Below, piece by piece: positions 42,593 to 49,237 of a DNA stretch of 64,000 bases. The translations under genes and the position numbers were made by a program. This DNA comes from Histidinibacterium aquaticum. Its GTDB lineage: Bacteria > Pseudomonadota > Alphaproteobacteria > Rhodobacterales > Rhodobacteraceae. Location of the stretch: contig NZ_VYQE01000001.1 of NCBI RefSeq assembly GCF_008710275.1, forward strand, positions 124,001 through 188,000, in the 5' to 3' direction. Numbering within the stretch: position 1 is the stretch's first letter; each line of letters starts with the position of its first letter. The notes under the pieces were generated by a model. The model made no database searches. It was given only the letters and a program-made list of their open reading frames with translations, and had not been told where the DNA came from.

Positions 42593-42612
42593 TTATCCCC
42601 AGCTTATCCCCA
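42593..42612. promoter_or_regulatory. Two tandem DnaA-box-like sequences
   Basis: TTATCCCCA occurs at 42593-42601 and 42604-42612, differing from the DnaA consensus TTATCCACA at one base. A third near-match on the minus strand, ATATCCACA, lies at 42117-42125 next to the mraZ start. The rest of 42175-42789 holds no other feature I can support. Confidence 0.35.
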
Positions 42613-42789
42613 GATTTTCGCGTGCCGGTTGCGGTTGAGTTCGGCGAATCTCCGGCCATTCCCCAGCAGGTTCCATGAGATTCCGGGCGTTCCATGCCGT
42701 CCCATTCAGTACCGCCTGGCCGCCGACTGCCTTCCCGGGCCGGCCAGGGCTCCATATCTTCGGCAAGAAGGGGGAATGGACAACAGAGA

Positions 42790-43125
42790 ATGACCCGATC
42801 TCTCGACCGTCTCGTCGAACAGCAGATCCGGAAGGCCATCGCCGAGGGCCGGCTTCGCGGGCTGGAGGGCGAGGGCAAACCCTTGCCCGATCGCTCCGGC
42901 GAGGCTCACACCGACATGGCGACAGCCGTGGCGACGCGGATCATGGCGGAGGCCGGCGCCCTGCCCGAGGAATTCAGGCTGAAGGCGCTGCTCGACGCGG
43001 CGCGGCAGACCTACAGGGACGCGGAAGACGAAGAGGCCCGGCGCGCGGCAATGGCGCTGATCGCCGAGCTCGAGCAGCGCTACAATATCGCCGTGGAAGC
43101 GCGGCGCCGCTTCATGAAGCCCTGA
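42790..43125 (+). CDS. DnaJ-family domain (DUF1992) protein
   Basis: A 111-residue cytoplasmic protein starting MTRSLDRLVEQQIRKAIAEG and containing GLEGEGKPLPD, the hallmark of DUF1992, followed by a charged helical stretch ending in YNIAVEARRRF. The family is sometimes labelled DnaJ-related but has no J domain; its role is unknown. It is divergent from mraZ across the long control region. The frame is open to 42694, but the conserved sequence begins at 42790. Confidence 0.8.
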   Translation: MTRSLDRLVEQQIRKAIAEGRLRGLEGEGKPLPDRSGEAHTDMATAVATRIMAEAGALPEEFRLKALLDAARQTYRDAEDEEARRAAMALIAELEQRYNIAVEARRRFMKP

Positions 43126-43157
43126 GACTCCGCGCTCTCTATAAGATGAGCATTGAG

Positions 43158-43181
43158 GGAGGGCGCAACCGAGCGCCCTCC
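43158..43181. terminator. Hairpin between converging DUF1992 and mrp genes
   Basis: GGAGGGCGC and its complement form a 9-bp stem with a 6-nt loop in the 63-bp gap. There is no T-run on either side, so it is a weak or Rho-assisted terminator at best. Confidence 0.45.
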
Positions 43182-43188
43182 GCCGAAC

Positions 43189-44265
43189 TCAGGCCATGCC
43201 GCCTTCGACGAAGCGGCGGGCAAGACGGCGGTAGCCCTCGGCCATCGGCCCCTCTCCGGACGCCACCGGCTGTCCGGCATCTCCGCCGAGCCGGGTATCG
43301 AGGTCGATGGGCAGGGCCGCCAGGAACGGGACGCCGATCTTCTCCGCCTCGGCCGCCACGCCGCCGTGACCGAAGAGATGCGCCTCGTGCCCGCAGTTGG
43401 GGCATATATATGTGCTCATGTTCTCGATGAGACCGAGCACCGGCGTCTTCAGGGTCTCGAACATCCCGAGCGCCTTGCGCGCGTCGAGCAGCGCCACGTC
43501 CTGCGGCGTCGAGACGACGACCGCGCCCGTGAGGTGGAAACGCTGAGAGAGCGTCAGCTGGATGTCGCCCGTGCCGGGCGGAAGGTCGACGATCAGGATG
43601 TCGAGCTCGCCCCAGTTGGTCTGGTTCAGCATCTGCTGCAGCGCACCCATGAGCATGGGGCCGCGCCAGATCACCGGCTTGCCCTCCTCGAGCATGAGCC
43701 CGATCGACATGAAGGTCACGCCATGGGCGTGCAGCGGCTCGATCCGCTCGCCGTCGGGCGACTTGGGCTGACGCTCCTCCCCCATCATCCGGGGGACCGA
43801 GGGGCCGTAGATGTCGGCGTCGAGCAGGCCCACTCTTCTTCCCTCGCGCGCGAGCGCGACCGCGAGGTTGGTGGCGACCGTCGACTTGCCGACGCCGCCC
43901 TTGCCCGAACCGATGGCGATGATGCGGTCGACACCCGCCACGGCGACGGGTCCGGCCTGGGGCTTGGGGTGGCCGCCGATCTTGAGCTGCGGCGGGTCCT
44001 TCTTCGGCTCCTGCGGCGCGGAGGGGCCATGAGCGGTCAGGACGGCCGAGACCGACTGCACCCCTTCCAGGCGCGCCACGGCGGATTCGGCGGCCTGCCG
44101 GACCGGCTCCATCTGGCGGGCCATGTCGGCGTTCGGAGCCTCGATCACGAATCGAACGCGGCCCTCATCGACCGCGAGAGCCCGCACCATGTCGCGGGTC
44201 ACGAGGTCTCCGCCGTCCGGCAGCGAGATGCGGCCGAGTTCCCTCAGGATGTCCTTTTTATCCAT
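43189..44265 (-). CDS. apbC: Mrp/NBP35-family Fe-S cluster carrier ATPase
   Basis: The 358-residue P-loop ATPase delivers Fe-S clusters to apoproteins. It has an N-terminal MIP18/DUF59-like domain (about 1-80), a Pro-rich linker, the deviant Walker A SGKGGVGKSTVATNLA near residue 120, DADIYGPSVPRM and the paired cluster-binding cysteines in YICPNCGHE. No other Fe-S assembly gene is adjacent. It is divergent from the ccaF1 operon. Confidence 0.92.
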   Translation of the reverse strand: MDKKDILRELGRISLPDGGDLVTRDMVRALAVDEGRVRFVIEAPNADMARQMEPVRQAAESAVARLEGVQSVSAVLTAHGPSAPQEPKKDPPQLKIGGHPKPQAGPVAVAGVDRIIAIGSGKGGVGKSTVATNLAVALAREGRRVGLLDADIYGPSVPRMMGEERQPKSPDGERIEPLHAHGVTFMSIGLMLEEGKPVIWRGPMLMGALQQMLNQTNWGELDILIVDLPPGTGDIQLTLSQRFHLTGAVVVSTPQDVALLDARKALGMFETLKTPVLGLIENMSTYICPNCGHEAHLFGHGGVAAEAEKIGVPFLAALPIDLDTRLGGDAGQPVASGEGPMAEGYRRLARRFVEGGMA

Positions 44266-44335
44266 GACGTGGCGTCCCTTCCGCTGTGCCGCACAATTTC
44301 GCGGCGTTTACCACATTTAGAGAGCAGTTTGAAAC

Positions 44336-44349
44336 TGAACGGCCGTTCA
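44336..44349. promoter_or_regulatory. 14-bp palindrome, TetR-like operator candidate
   Basis: TGAACGGCCGTTCA is perfectly self-complementary and lies 70 bp upstream of apbC and 175 bp upstream of ccaF1, in their shared upstream region. Its size and TGAACG arms resemble TetR-family operators; no such regulator is encoded nearby. Confidence 0.35.
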
Positions 44350-44436
44350 TTCTGACCCAGCGTCGCCCGTTAACCCCTTAGAATGTGACATTTTTTACTA
44401 TGCGTTTTCTGCATGGCAGCGTTGTCGAACTCTGTA

Positions 44437-44464
44437 TTGTGCAGGTGCAGCAATTCCCTATCTT
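44437..44464 (+). promoter_or_regulatory. Candidate RpoH-type promoter of ccaF1-CcsR
   Basis: TTGTGC and CCCTATCTT are separated by 13 bp, close to the heat-shock sigma pattern (CTTGAA, then CCCCATnT). It ends 60 bp before ccaF1. In Rhodobacter sphaeroides the orthologous operon is driven by RpoHI/RpoHII. Confidence 0.45.
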
Positions 44465-44524
44465 GGGTCGTGACAGCGCTACCACGGCACCGAACGGAAC
44501 AGTAGAGCAGAAAGGTTGACCGAC

Positions 44525-44731
44525 ATGGCTACCCTTACTCGCACCGGATTTATCGGAACCGCCAACCGCGGCTCCTTCATCGAGGCCTTCAAGACGCGCC
44601 GGTCCCAGAACCGCGTGTACCGCGAAACCCTGCGTGAGCTGAGCCAGCTCACCGACCGTGACCTCGCGGACCTCAACATCAGCCGTCACCGCATCCCGGA
44701 CATCGCCCGCGACGCGGCCTACGGCAGCTAA
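44525..44731 (+). CDS. ccaF1: DUF1127 small protein, CcaF1-like RNA-binding protein
   Basis: A 68-residue basic protein starting MATLTRTGFIGTANRGSF. Its second half (RVYRETLRELSQLTDRDLADLNISRHRIP) is the DUF1127 domain. In Rhodobacter sphaeroides the DUF1127 protein CcaF1 is encoded directly upstream of the CcsR sRNAs, is co-transcribed with them and binds RNA, influencing their maturation and turnover. The same order here makes the assignment strong. The ATG at 44525 is preferred to a TTG three codons earlier. Confidence 0.85.
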   Translation: MATLTRTGFIGTANRGSFIEAFKTRRSQNRVYRETLRELSQLTDRDLADLNISRHRIPDIARDAAYGS

Positions 44732-44744
44732 GAGATACGGTTCG

Positions 44745-44772
44745 GGGTTCCCTTCCTCCTCCCTGGGGACCC
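44745..44772 (+). ncRNA. Extra CCTCCTCCC hairpin at the head of the CcsR array
   Basis: An 8-bp stem (GGGTTCCC with GGGGACCC, one G-U) exposes CCTCCTCCC at 44755-44763 in a 12-nt loop. It starts 14 bases after the ccaF1 stop. Unlike the three units that follow it has no second hairpin of the GGCGGCA type, so it may be a degenerate unit or part of the ccaF1 3' UTR. Confidence 0.7.
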
Positions 44773-44777
44773 TGAGC

Positions 44778-44858
44778 GCGGTTCGCTCCTCCTCCTCCCT
44801 GAGCGGACCGCACCTCGAAGACGCGGCGGCATCCTTCCTCCTCCCTGGATGTCGCCGC
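44778..44858 (+). ncRNA. CcsR-type sRNA, unit 1
   Basis: Two hairpins. The first has an 11-bp stem (GCGGTTCGCTC) with CCTCCTCCC in the loop at 44791-44799. The second has a 12-bp stem (GCGGCGGCATCC) with CCTCCTCCC at 44837-44845. The architecture is that of the CcsR (cuckoo) RNAs of Rhodobacter, which act in oxidative-stress adaptation. No T-run follows, so this unit must be released by processing of a longer transcript. Confidence 0.85.
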
Positions 44859-44882
44859 TCTTCAGGGGCAAACAAGACGAAG

Positions 44883-44913
44883 CGGCGTGACCCACAGGTC
44901 ACAATCAGCCGCG
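44883..44913 (+). other. Nested hairpin without CCTCCTCCC between CcsR units
   Basis: GCGGC pairs with GCCGC around an inner GTGACC-CACA-GGTCAC hairpin. It fills the widest gap in the array (44859-44925). It might be a processing site or the remnant of a unit whose loop was replaced. Confidence 0.4.
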
Positions 44914-44925
44914 ACACGAAAAAGT

Positions 44926-45002
44926 CGGAAACCCTCTCCTCCTCCCTGGGTTACCGGCCTAGCGAAGCCGGCGGCATCCCTCCTCCTCCCTGGATGTCGT
45001 CG
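44926..45002 (+). ncRNA. CcsR-type sRNA, unit 2
   Basis: The first hairpin pairs CGGAAACCC with GGGTTACCG (one A-A mismatch) and shows CCTCCTCCC at 44938-44946. The second has an 11-bp stem (CGGCGGCATCC) with CCTCCTCCC at 44982-44990. The second hairpin is nearly identical to that of unit 1, showing tandem duplication. Confidence 0.85.
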
Positions 45003-45021
45003 CCCCTTCGCGAAAATTCGG

Positions 45022-45103
45022 CGGATGCTCCTCCTCCTCCCTGAGCGTCCGTACGATACAAGCGGCGGCACCTTCCTCCTCCCTGGTGTCGCCGCTTTTT
45101 TAT
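45022..45103 (+). ncRNA. CcsR-type sRNA, unit 3, with the terminator of the array
   Basis: The first hairpin pairs CGGATGCTC with GAGCGTCCG around CCTCCTCCC (45033-45041). The second is a 13-bp stem beginning AAGCGGCGGCACC around CCTCCTCCC (45075-45083), directly followed by a T-run. Confidence 0.87.
45060..45101 (+). terminator. Rho-independent terminator of ccaF1-CcsR operon
   Basis: The last CcsR hairpin (13 bp, CCTCCTCCC loop) runs into TTTTTT at 45096-45101. It is the only hairpin of the array with a T-run, so the whole array is expected to be one transcript. Confidence 0.88.
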
Positions 45104-45158
45104 TGCGCCCCCTTCTGCCCCCTCTAGGGTCCGCCCCGGTTCAACCGGAGGCAGGCCA

Positions 45159-46127
45159 ATGCGGATCATCGTTCTGGGACTCGGCGCGGTCGGCGGCACG
45201 CTGGCCGCCGCACTGCACGCCGCGGGCCGCGAGGTCGTGGGCATCGCACGGGGCGAGCATCTGGCCGCGATCCGTACCGACGGGCTCCTGCTGCGCACGC
45301 CCGGCGGTTCCCGACGCGTCCCGCTGGACGCCGTGCGCGATCCCACCGAGATCGACTGGCGCCCCGACGACATGGTGGTCGTCGCCGTCAAGACGCAGCA
45401 CAGCGCCGAGGCCTTCGACCGGCTGCGCGCGGCCGGCGTGCATGAGCAGCCGGTCTTCTGTGCCCAGAACGGCGTGGAGAACGAGCGGATCGCGGCGCGG
45501 CTCTTTGCCAACGTCCACGGGGTCTGCGTCATGCTTCCCGGCGACCATTCAGATCCGGGCGAAGTCCGGGCCTACGGCGCGCCCAAGCTCGGCTTCTTCG
45601 ACGTGGGTCGCTATCCCTCGGGGCGGGACGCGGACGACGACCGCTTCGCCGCCGCGCTGGAGGGCAGCGAGCTTCCGGCCTTCCCGGTCGCGGACGTCAT
45701 GGCGAGCAAGTACGGCAAGCTCCTTCTCAACCTCGGAAACGCGGTCGAGGCGGCGCTCGGGCCGGAGGAGAAGAGCGCCGACATCACCGGCGCCCTGCGG
45801 GAAGAGGCCGAGGAGGTGTTCCGTTCAGCGGACATCGACTGGCGCGACGTGGGGGCGGGGGACGCGCGGCGCGACGAGCTCATGCAGATCAGCGAGATCG
45901 ACGGCGTGACGCGCATCGGCTCCTCCTCCACCCAGTCGCTGGTACGCGGGGCGGGCTCGATCGAGAGCGACTACCTTAACGGGGAGATCGTGCTTCTGGC
46001 CCGACTGCAGGGGCGCGACGCGCCCCGGAACGCGGCGATGGCGCGGCTGGCGGCGGAATTGGCGCGCGACTGCAAGCCGCCCGGGTCAGTCTCCGTCGAG
46101 GACCTGCGCCGGAAGCTCGGCATCTAG
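45159..46127 (+). CDS. ApbA/PanE-family 2-dehydropantoate 2-reductase-like protein
   Basis: A 322-residue NADPH-dependent ketoacid reductase-like protein. The dinucleotide-binding GLGAVGGTLAAAL is at the N-terminus, followed by VVAVKTQHSAEA and FCAQNGVENE, the PanE-family NGVxN segment, and SKYGKLLLNLGNAVEA, which holds the catalytic Lys. Genuine PanE makes pantoate for coenzyme A, but the family has many paralogues, and this sequence alone does not prove that role. It overlaps the converging hydrolase gene by four bases at the 3' end. Confidence 0.75.
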   Translation: MRIIVLGLGAVGGTLAAALHAAGREVVGIARGEHLAAIRTDGLLLRTPGGSRRVPLDAVRDPTEIDWRPDDMVVVAVKTQHSAEAFDRLRAAGVHEQPVFCAQNGVENERIAARLFANVHGVCVMLPGDHSDPGEVRAYGAPKLGFFDVGRYPSGRDADDDRFAAALEGSELPAFPVADVMASKYGKLLLNLGNAVEAALGPEEKSADITGALREEAEEVFRSADIDWRDVGAGDARRDELMQISEIDGVTRIGSSSTQSLVRGAGSIESDYLNGEIVLLARLQGRDAPRNAAMARLAAELARDCKPPGSVSVEDLRRKLGI

Positions 46128-46819
46128 CGGGCGAGCCAGCCCCGGAGCGCCTCGGTCACGGCCTGGGGCTCTTCCAGGCTGGGGTAGCGTCCGGACTGCT
46201 CGAGGATCTCCGGCGGGTCGCTGTCCATCAGTTCGGCCATGAACTCCAGCCGCTTGGGCGGGCAGAGCTTGTCGTGCCGCCCGCCGAGGAGCAGCACCGG
46301 ACCGGCGATCTGGCGCAGCACCGGCTGTTGGTCGCGCCGTTTCTGCAGGGCCCGCGACTGGGTGCGGAAGACAGAGGGCCCGAGGTCGAGCGCCATGCGC
46401 AGGAGCGCGGCCTGGACGGCGACGCGCTCCGCGCCGGGGCCGTAGCCCGCCTGCCCCACGAAGCCGCGGGCGATCTCCTCGAAGCGGCCGGCGGAGGCCG
46501 CGACCATCTGCGGCTCGCGCGCCGTCGCCTCGGCAGGCGTGTCGGGCTGGAAGCTGGTGCCGACGAGGGCGAGCCGGGTGACCCGGTTGGGCGCTCGGCG
46601 CACGAGCTCCAGAGCGACGGTCCCGCCGAGCCCCTGCCCGACCACCGCGATCCGGGGCGGCAGCACCGACAGGAGGTCGGACGCGAAGTTCTCGATCCGG
46701 TCGCAGGTCGAAAGTGGCGCGCTCATCACCGCGTACTGGCCCGACAGTGCCGCGATCTGCGGCTCGAAGAGCCGCAGGTCGGTCATGGCGTCGGGCAGGA
46801 ACAGAATGGGTTCGCGCAT
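46124..46819 (-). CDS. Alpha/beta hydrolase
   Basis: A 231-residue alpha/beta-hydrolase. The nucleophile elbow position reads GQGLGG, so the usual Ser is replaced by Leu or shifted; the front loop ILFLPDAMTDLRLFEP and the late GGRHDKLCPP (Asp and the pocket) are as in the MhpC/BioH-like family. The changed elbow (G-Q-G-L-G rather than G-x-S-x-G) raises doubt about hydrolytic activity. The ATG at 46819 is preceded by TAGGAC. It is 78 bp downstream of another hydrolase gene. Confidence 0.75.
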   Translation of the reverse strand: MREPILFLPDAMTDLRLFEPQIAALSGQYAVMSAPLSTCDRIENFASDLLSVLPPRIAVVGQGLGGTVALELVRRAPNRVTRLALVGTSFQPDTPAEATAREPQMVAASAGRFEEIARGFVGQAGYGPGAERVAVQAALLRMALDLGPSVFRTQSRALQKRRDQQPVLRQIAGPVLLLGGRHDKLCPPKRLEFMAELMDSDPPEILEQSGRYPSLEEPQAVTEALRGWLAR

Positions 46820-46897
46820 CGGCCGTGTCCTACCCTGCCTTGCCGCCGGGGTCAGGTGGTCCCGCGCAGGGGGAAGCGGATCGCCGCGCACGGGACA

Positions 46898-47767
46898 TCA
46901 TGTCTCGCCTCCCAGTCCCTGCCGCCGCGCCCAGTCGAGGGCCCGGGCGACGACCCGGTCGGTCTGCCCCGGCGAGAGGATGTCGCCCGCCACGACGTGT
47001 CCCATCGGGTCGTCGCCGCTCTCGAAGGCCACCTCGAAGCGCTCGACGGGCGCGCCCCATCGCCCGGCGACGCGCGCCACGGCGCGCGGGCTCACGACGC
47101 GGTCGTTCAGACCGTAGACGAAGAGCGCCGGGACCCCGATACGTTCGAACCTCACGGCCCTCGTCGCGCGCATGGCCTGCGCCATGGGGAAGAGCGCGCG
47201 AACCGGATAGCTCGAGGTCCAGTACCGTCCGTGCGCCTCGTTCACGAGATCGAAGCCCCGCTCGCGTCCCGCGATCCACGGGCCCCAGAGCCCCGCGCCG
47301 GGGGCGTCCAGCATCAGCGAGGCGATCCGCGAGCTGAGGGCGTAGTTCGGCGAGACGAGGATGGTCCCGGCAGCTCCGAGATCATGGCCAAGAGCCTCGG
47401 TGATCAGGGTCGCGCCGGTGGAGCAGCCGATCCAGAGCGTGCGCTCGCCCAGTTCCTCGCCGATCCGCGCGGCCTCGGCGATGTCGCGCCGCCAGTCCCC
47501 GAGGGTCGCCCGCCCCATCGCGGCCCCGTCCTGACCGTGTCCCGACAGGCGCGTGAAGAAAAGGTTGGCGCCAAGGCCCTCCGCGATCCGGTCGGGGACG
47601 GGGCGCAATTCCTCGGGGCTGGCGGAGAAGCCGTGAACGTAGACCACCGACAGCGGCGTGCGGGTGCCGGGCCTGCCGGCCCAGACGACGCGTTTCTCGC
47701 AGCCGGGGCGCAGGTTCGGCACCTCCGCCTCTGCCGCCGCGAGCCTCTCGTCCAGCCCCTCAGGCAT
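46898..47767 (-). CDS. Alpha/beta hydrolase (esterase/lipase type)
   Basis: A 289-residue hydrolase with the oxyanion loop VVYVHGFSASPEELRP, the nucleophile elbow GCSTGATL (Ser in G-x-S-x-G) and VYGLNDRVVSP for the acidic residue. A His candidate is in DDPMGHVVAGD. No signal peptide; cytoplasmic carboxylesterase or lysophospholipase-like activity is likely. It overlaps the MFS transporter stop by 8 bases, suggesting joint expression. A GTG at 47794 is an alternative start. Confidence 0.8.
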   Translation of the reverse strand: MPEGLDERLAAAEAEVPNLRPGCEKRVVWAGRPGTRTPLSVVYVHGFSASPEELRPVPDRIAEGLGANLFFTRLSGHGQDGAAMGRATLGDWRRDIAEAARIGEELGERTLWIGCSTGATLITEALGHDLGAAGTILVSPNYALSSRIASLMLDAPGAGLWGPWIAGRERGFDLVNEAHGRYWTSSYPVRALFPMAQAMRATRAVRFERIGVPALFVYGLNDRVVSPRAVARVAGRWGAPVERFEVAFESGDDPMGHVVAGDILSPGQTDRVVARALDWARRQGLGGET

Positions 47768-49121
47768 GGGCGGCCAACCCGCGCGTGGCGGCACGGTAGA
47801 GGGTGAGCAGCACGAGGATCGACAGCGCGAAGATCGCCGCCGGGAGAAGCGTCAGCGCCCAGGTGAGCGTCGCCAGTGCCTCCGGCGTCTGTTCCACCGG
47901 GCCGCCGGTGCTCTCCTGCCAGCCGGCCCGGGCGAGCACGAGGCCGAGGATCAGCGGGGCGACCGCGTTCGCGACCTTCTGGCCAAAGAGCCAGACGGCG
48001 GAGAAGCTGCCTTCCACTGCGGCCCCGCTGCGGTTGCGCGTGACATCCATGAGATCGGGATACATCGCCCAGGGGATCTGCTGGTAGCCCCCGTTGGCGA
48101 TCCCCGCCAGGAAGAAGAGCGCGGCCACCGGGCCCGGGGAGGCTGCCGGCAGCAGCCTCCAGATCAGCCCGAGCACGACGATGTAGAGGAGCACGGCGGC
48201 GACCAGCGCGCCGGTCTTGCCCCAGGCGGCAGAGGCGCGGACCCAGAGCCACTGGCTCGCCACCGCGCCCAGAACGAAGCTCGCGAAGAGCGTCGAGAAC
48301 ATGCCCAGCGCGCCGACCGCGCCGGAGAGCGGCCCGTCGCCCGCATCGGCCACGAGGTAGAGCGCCGCGAGCTGGAGCCCCGCGGCGATCAGGGCGACCG
48401 CGAGGGTCTGGATGCCGTAGAGCGAGACGAGAACGACGAAGGGCCGGTTGCCGAGGACGAGGCGCGCGATCTCCGCCGCGCCGGTCGAGGGTCCGACGTC
48501 GATCCGCGGCGCGCGGCGGGTCAGCCAGAGCATCCCCCAGATGGTCAGCAGGATCACCGGTGCGATCACGAGGACCGCGCGGGCATAGCCTTCACGGCTG
48601 TCCCCGGCGAGCGCCGGCAGGACCGCTCCCGCGACGAGCAGTCCGAGCGAGGCGAAGACCATGCGCCAGGCCGTCATGGATGAGCGCTCCTGCGCGTTGC
48701 GGGTCATCTCGCCCGCCATCGCCCCGTAGGGCACGGCGACGAAGGTGAAGCCCACAGTCGCCAGTCCGAAGAAGGCCACGACCCAGCCCATGTTGGCCTG
48801 CCAGGCCATGCCCTCGGGCACGCGGAACATGGCGACGATTCCGAGGGCGAGGAGCGGCGCCCCGGCGGCGATCCAGGGCACGCGACGGCCCCAGCGGCTG
48901 CGGGTCCGGTCCGAGAGGACGGCGACGAGCGGGTCGGTCACCACGTCGAAGGCGAGAACCGCGAAGGTCACCCATCCCGCGGCGGCGGCGGGAACGCCGA
49001 GGTAGGTCGTCAGAAAGGCGAAGACGAGGAGCTGCTTGACCACGACGAAGCAGCCGATCCCCATGTCGGCGAGCCCCCAGCCGGCCGTCTCGGCCCGCGT
49101 GAGCGTCCTGCTGCCCGTCAT
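47760..49121 (-). CDS. GPH-family MFS sugar/cation symporter
   Basis: A 453-residue transporter with about twelve membrane segments. The GPH (glycoside-pentoside-hexuronide) hallmark is in DVVTDPLVAVLSDRTRSRWGRRVPWI near residue 60 and NGGYQQIPWAMYPDLMD in the second half. Members import sugars or related molecules with H+ or Na+. No sugar-catabolic gene lies nearby, so the substrate cannot be inferred. Confidence 0.85.
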   Translation of the reverse strand: MTGSRTLTRAETAGWGLADMGIGCFVVVKQLLVFAFLTTYLGVPAAAAGWVTFAVLAFDVVTDPLVAVLSDRTRSRWGRRVPWIAAGAPLLALGIVAMFRVPEGMAWQANMGWVVAFFGLATVGFTFVAVPYGAMAGEMTRNAQERSSMTAWRMVFASLGLLVAGAVLPALAGDSREGYARAVLVIAPVILLTIWGMLWLTRRAPRIDVGPSTGAAEIARLVLGNRPFVVLVSLYGIQTLAVALIAAGLQLAALYLVADAGDGPLSGAVGALGMFSTLFASFVLGAVASQWLWVRASAAWGKTGALVAAVLLYIVVLGLIWRLLPAASPGPVAALFFLAGIANGGYQQIPWAMYPDLMDVTRNRSGAAVEGSFSAVWLFGQKVANAVAPLILGLVLARAGWQESTGGPVEQTPEALATLTWALTLLPAAIFALSILVLLTLYRAATRGLAAHA

Positions 49122-49237
49122 GCCTGCCCTCCTGCCTCGGCGCGACCCTAGACGCGGGGCGCGCGGAGGCCAATCGGAACCTTGCAGCCTCGCGCGGGCC
49201 GGGCTAGGCGGGCGCCTTTCGGAAAACGGAGGGTGGC

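Noticed and set aside
42094-42789. RNase P RNA or 6S RNA gene in the long gap
   Set aside because: None of the conserved RNase P stretches (such as GAGGAAAGTCC) appears on either strand, and no long near-symmetrical 6S-like stem was seen.
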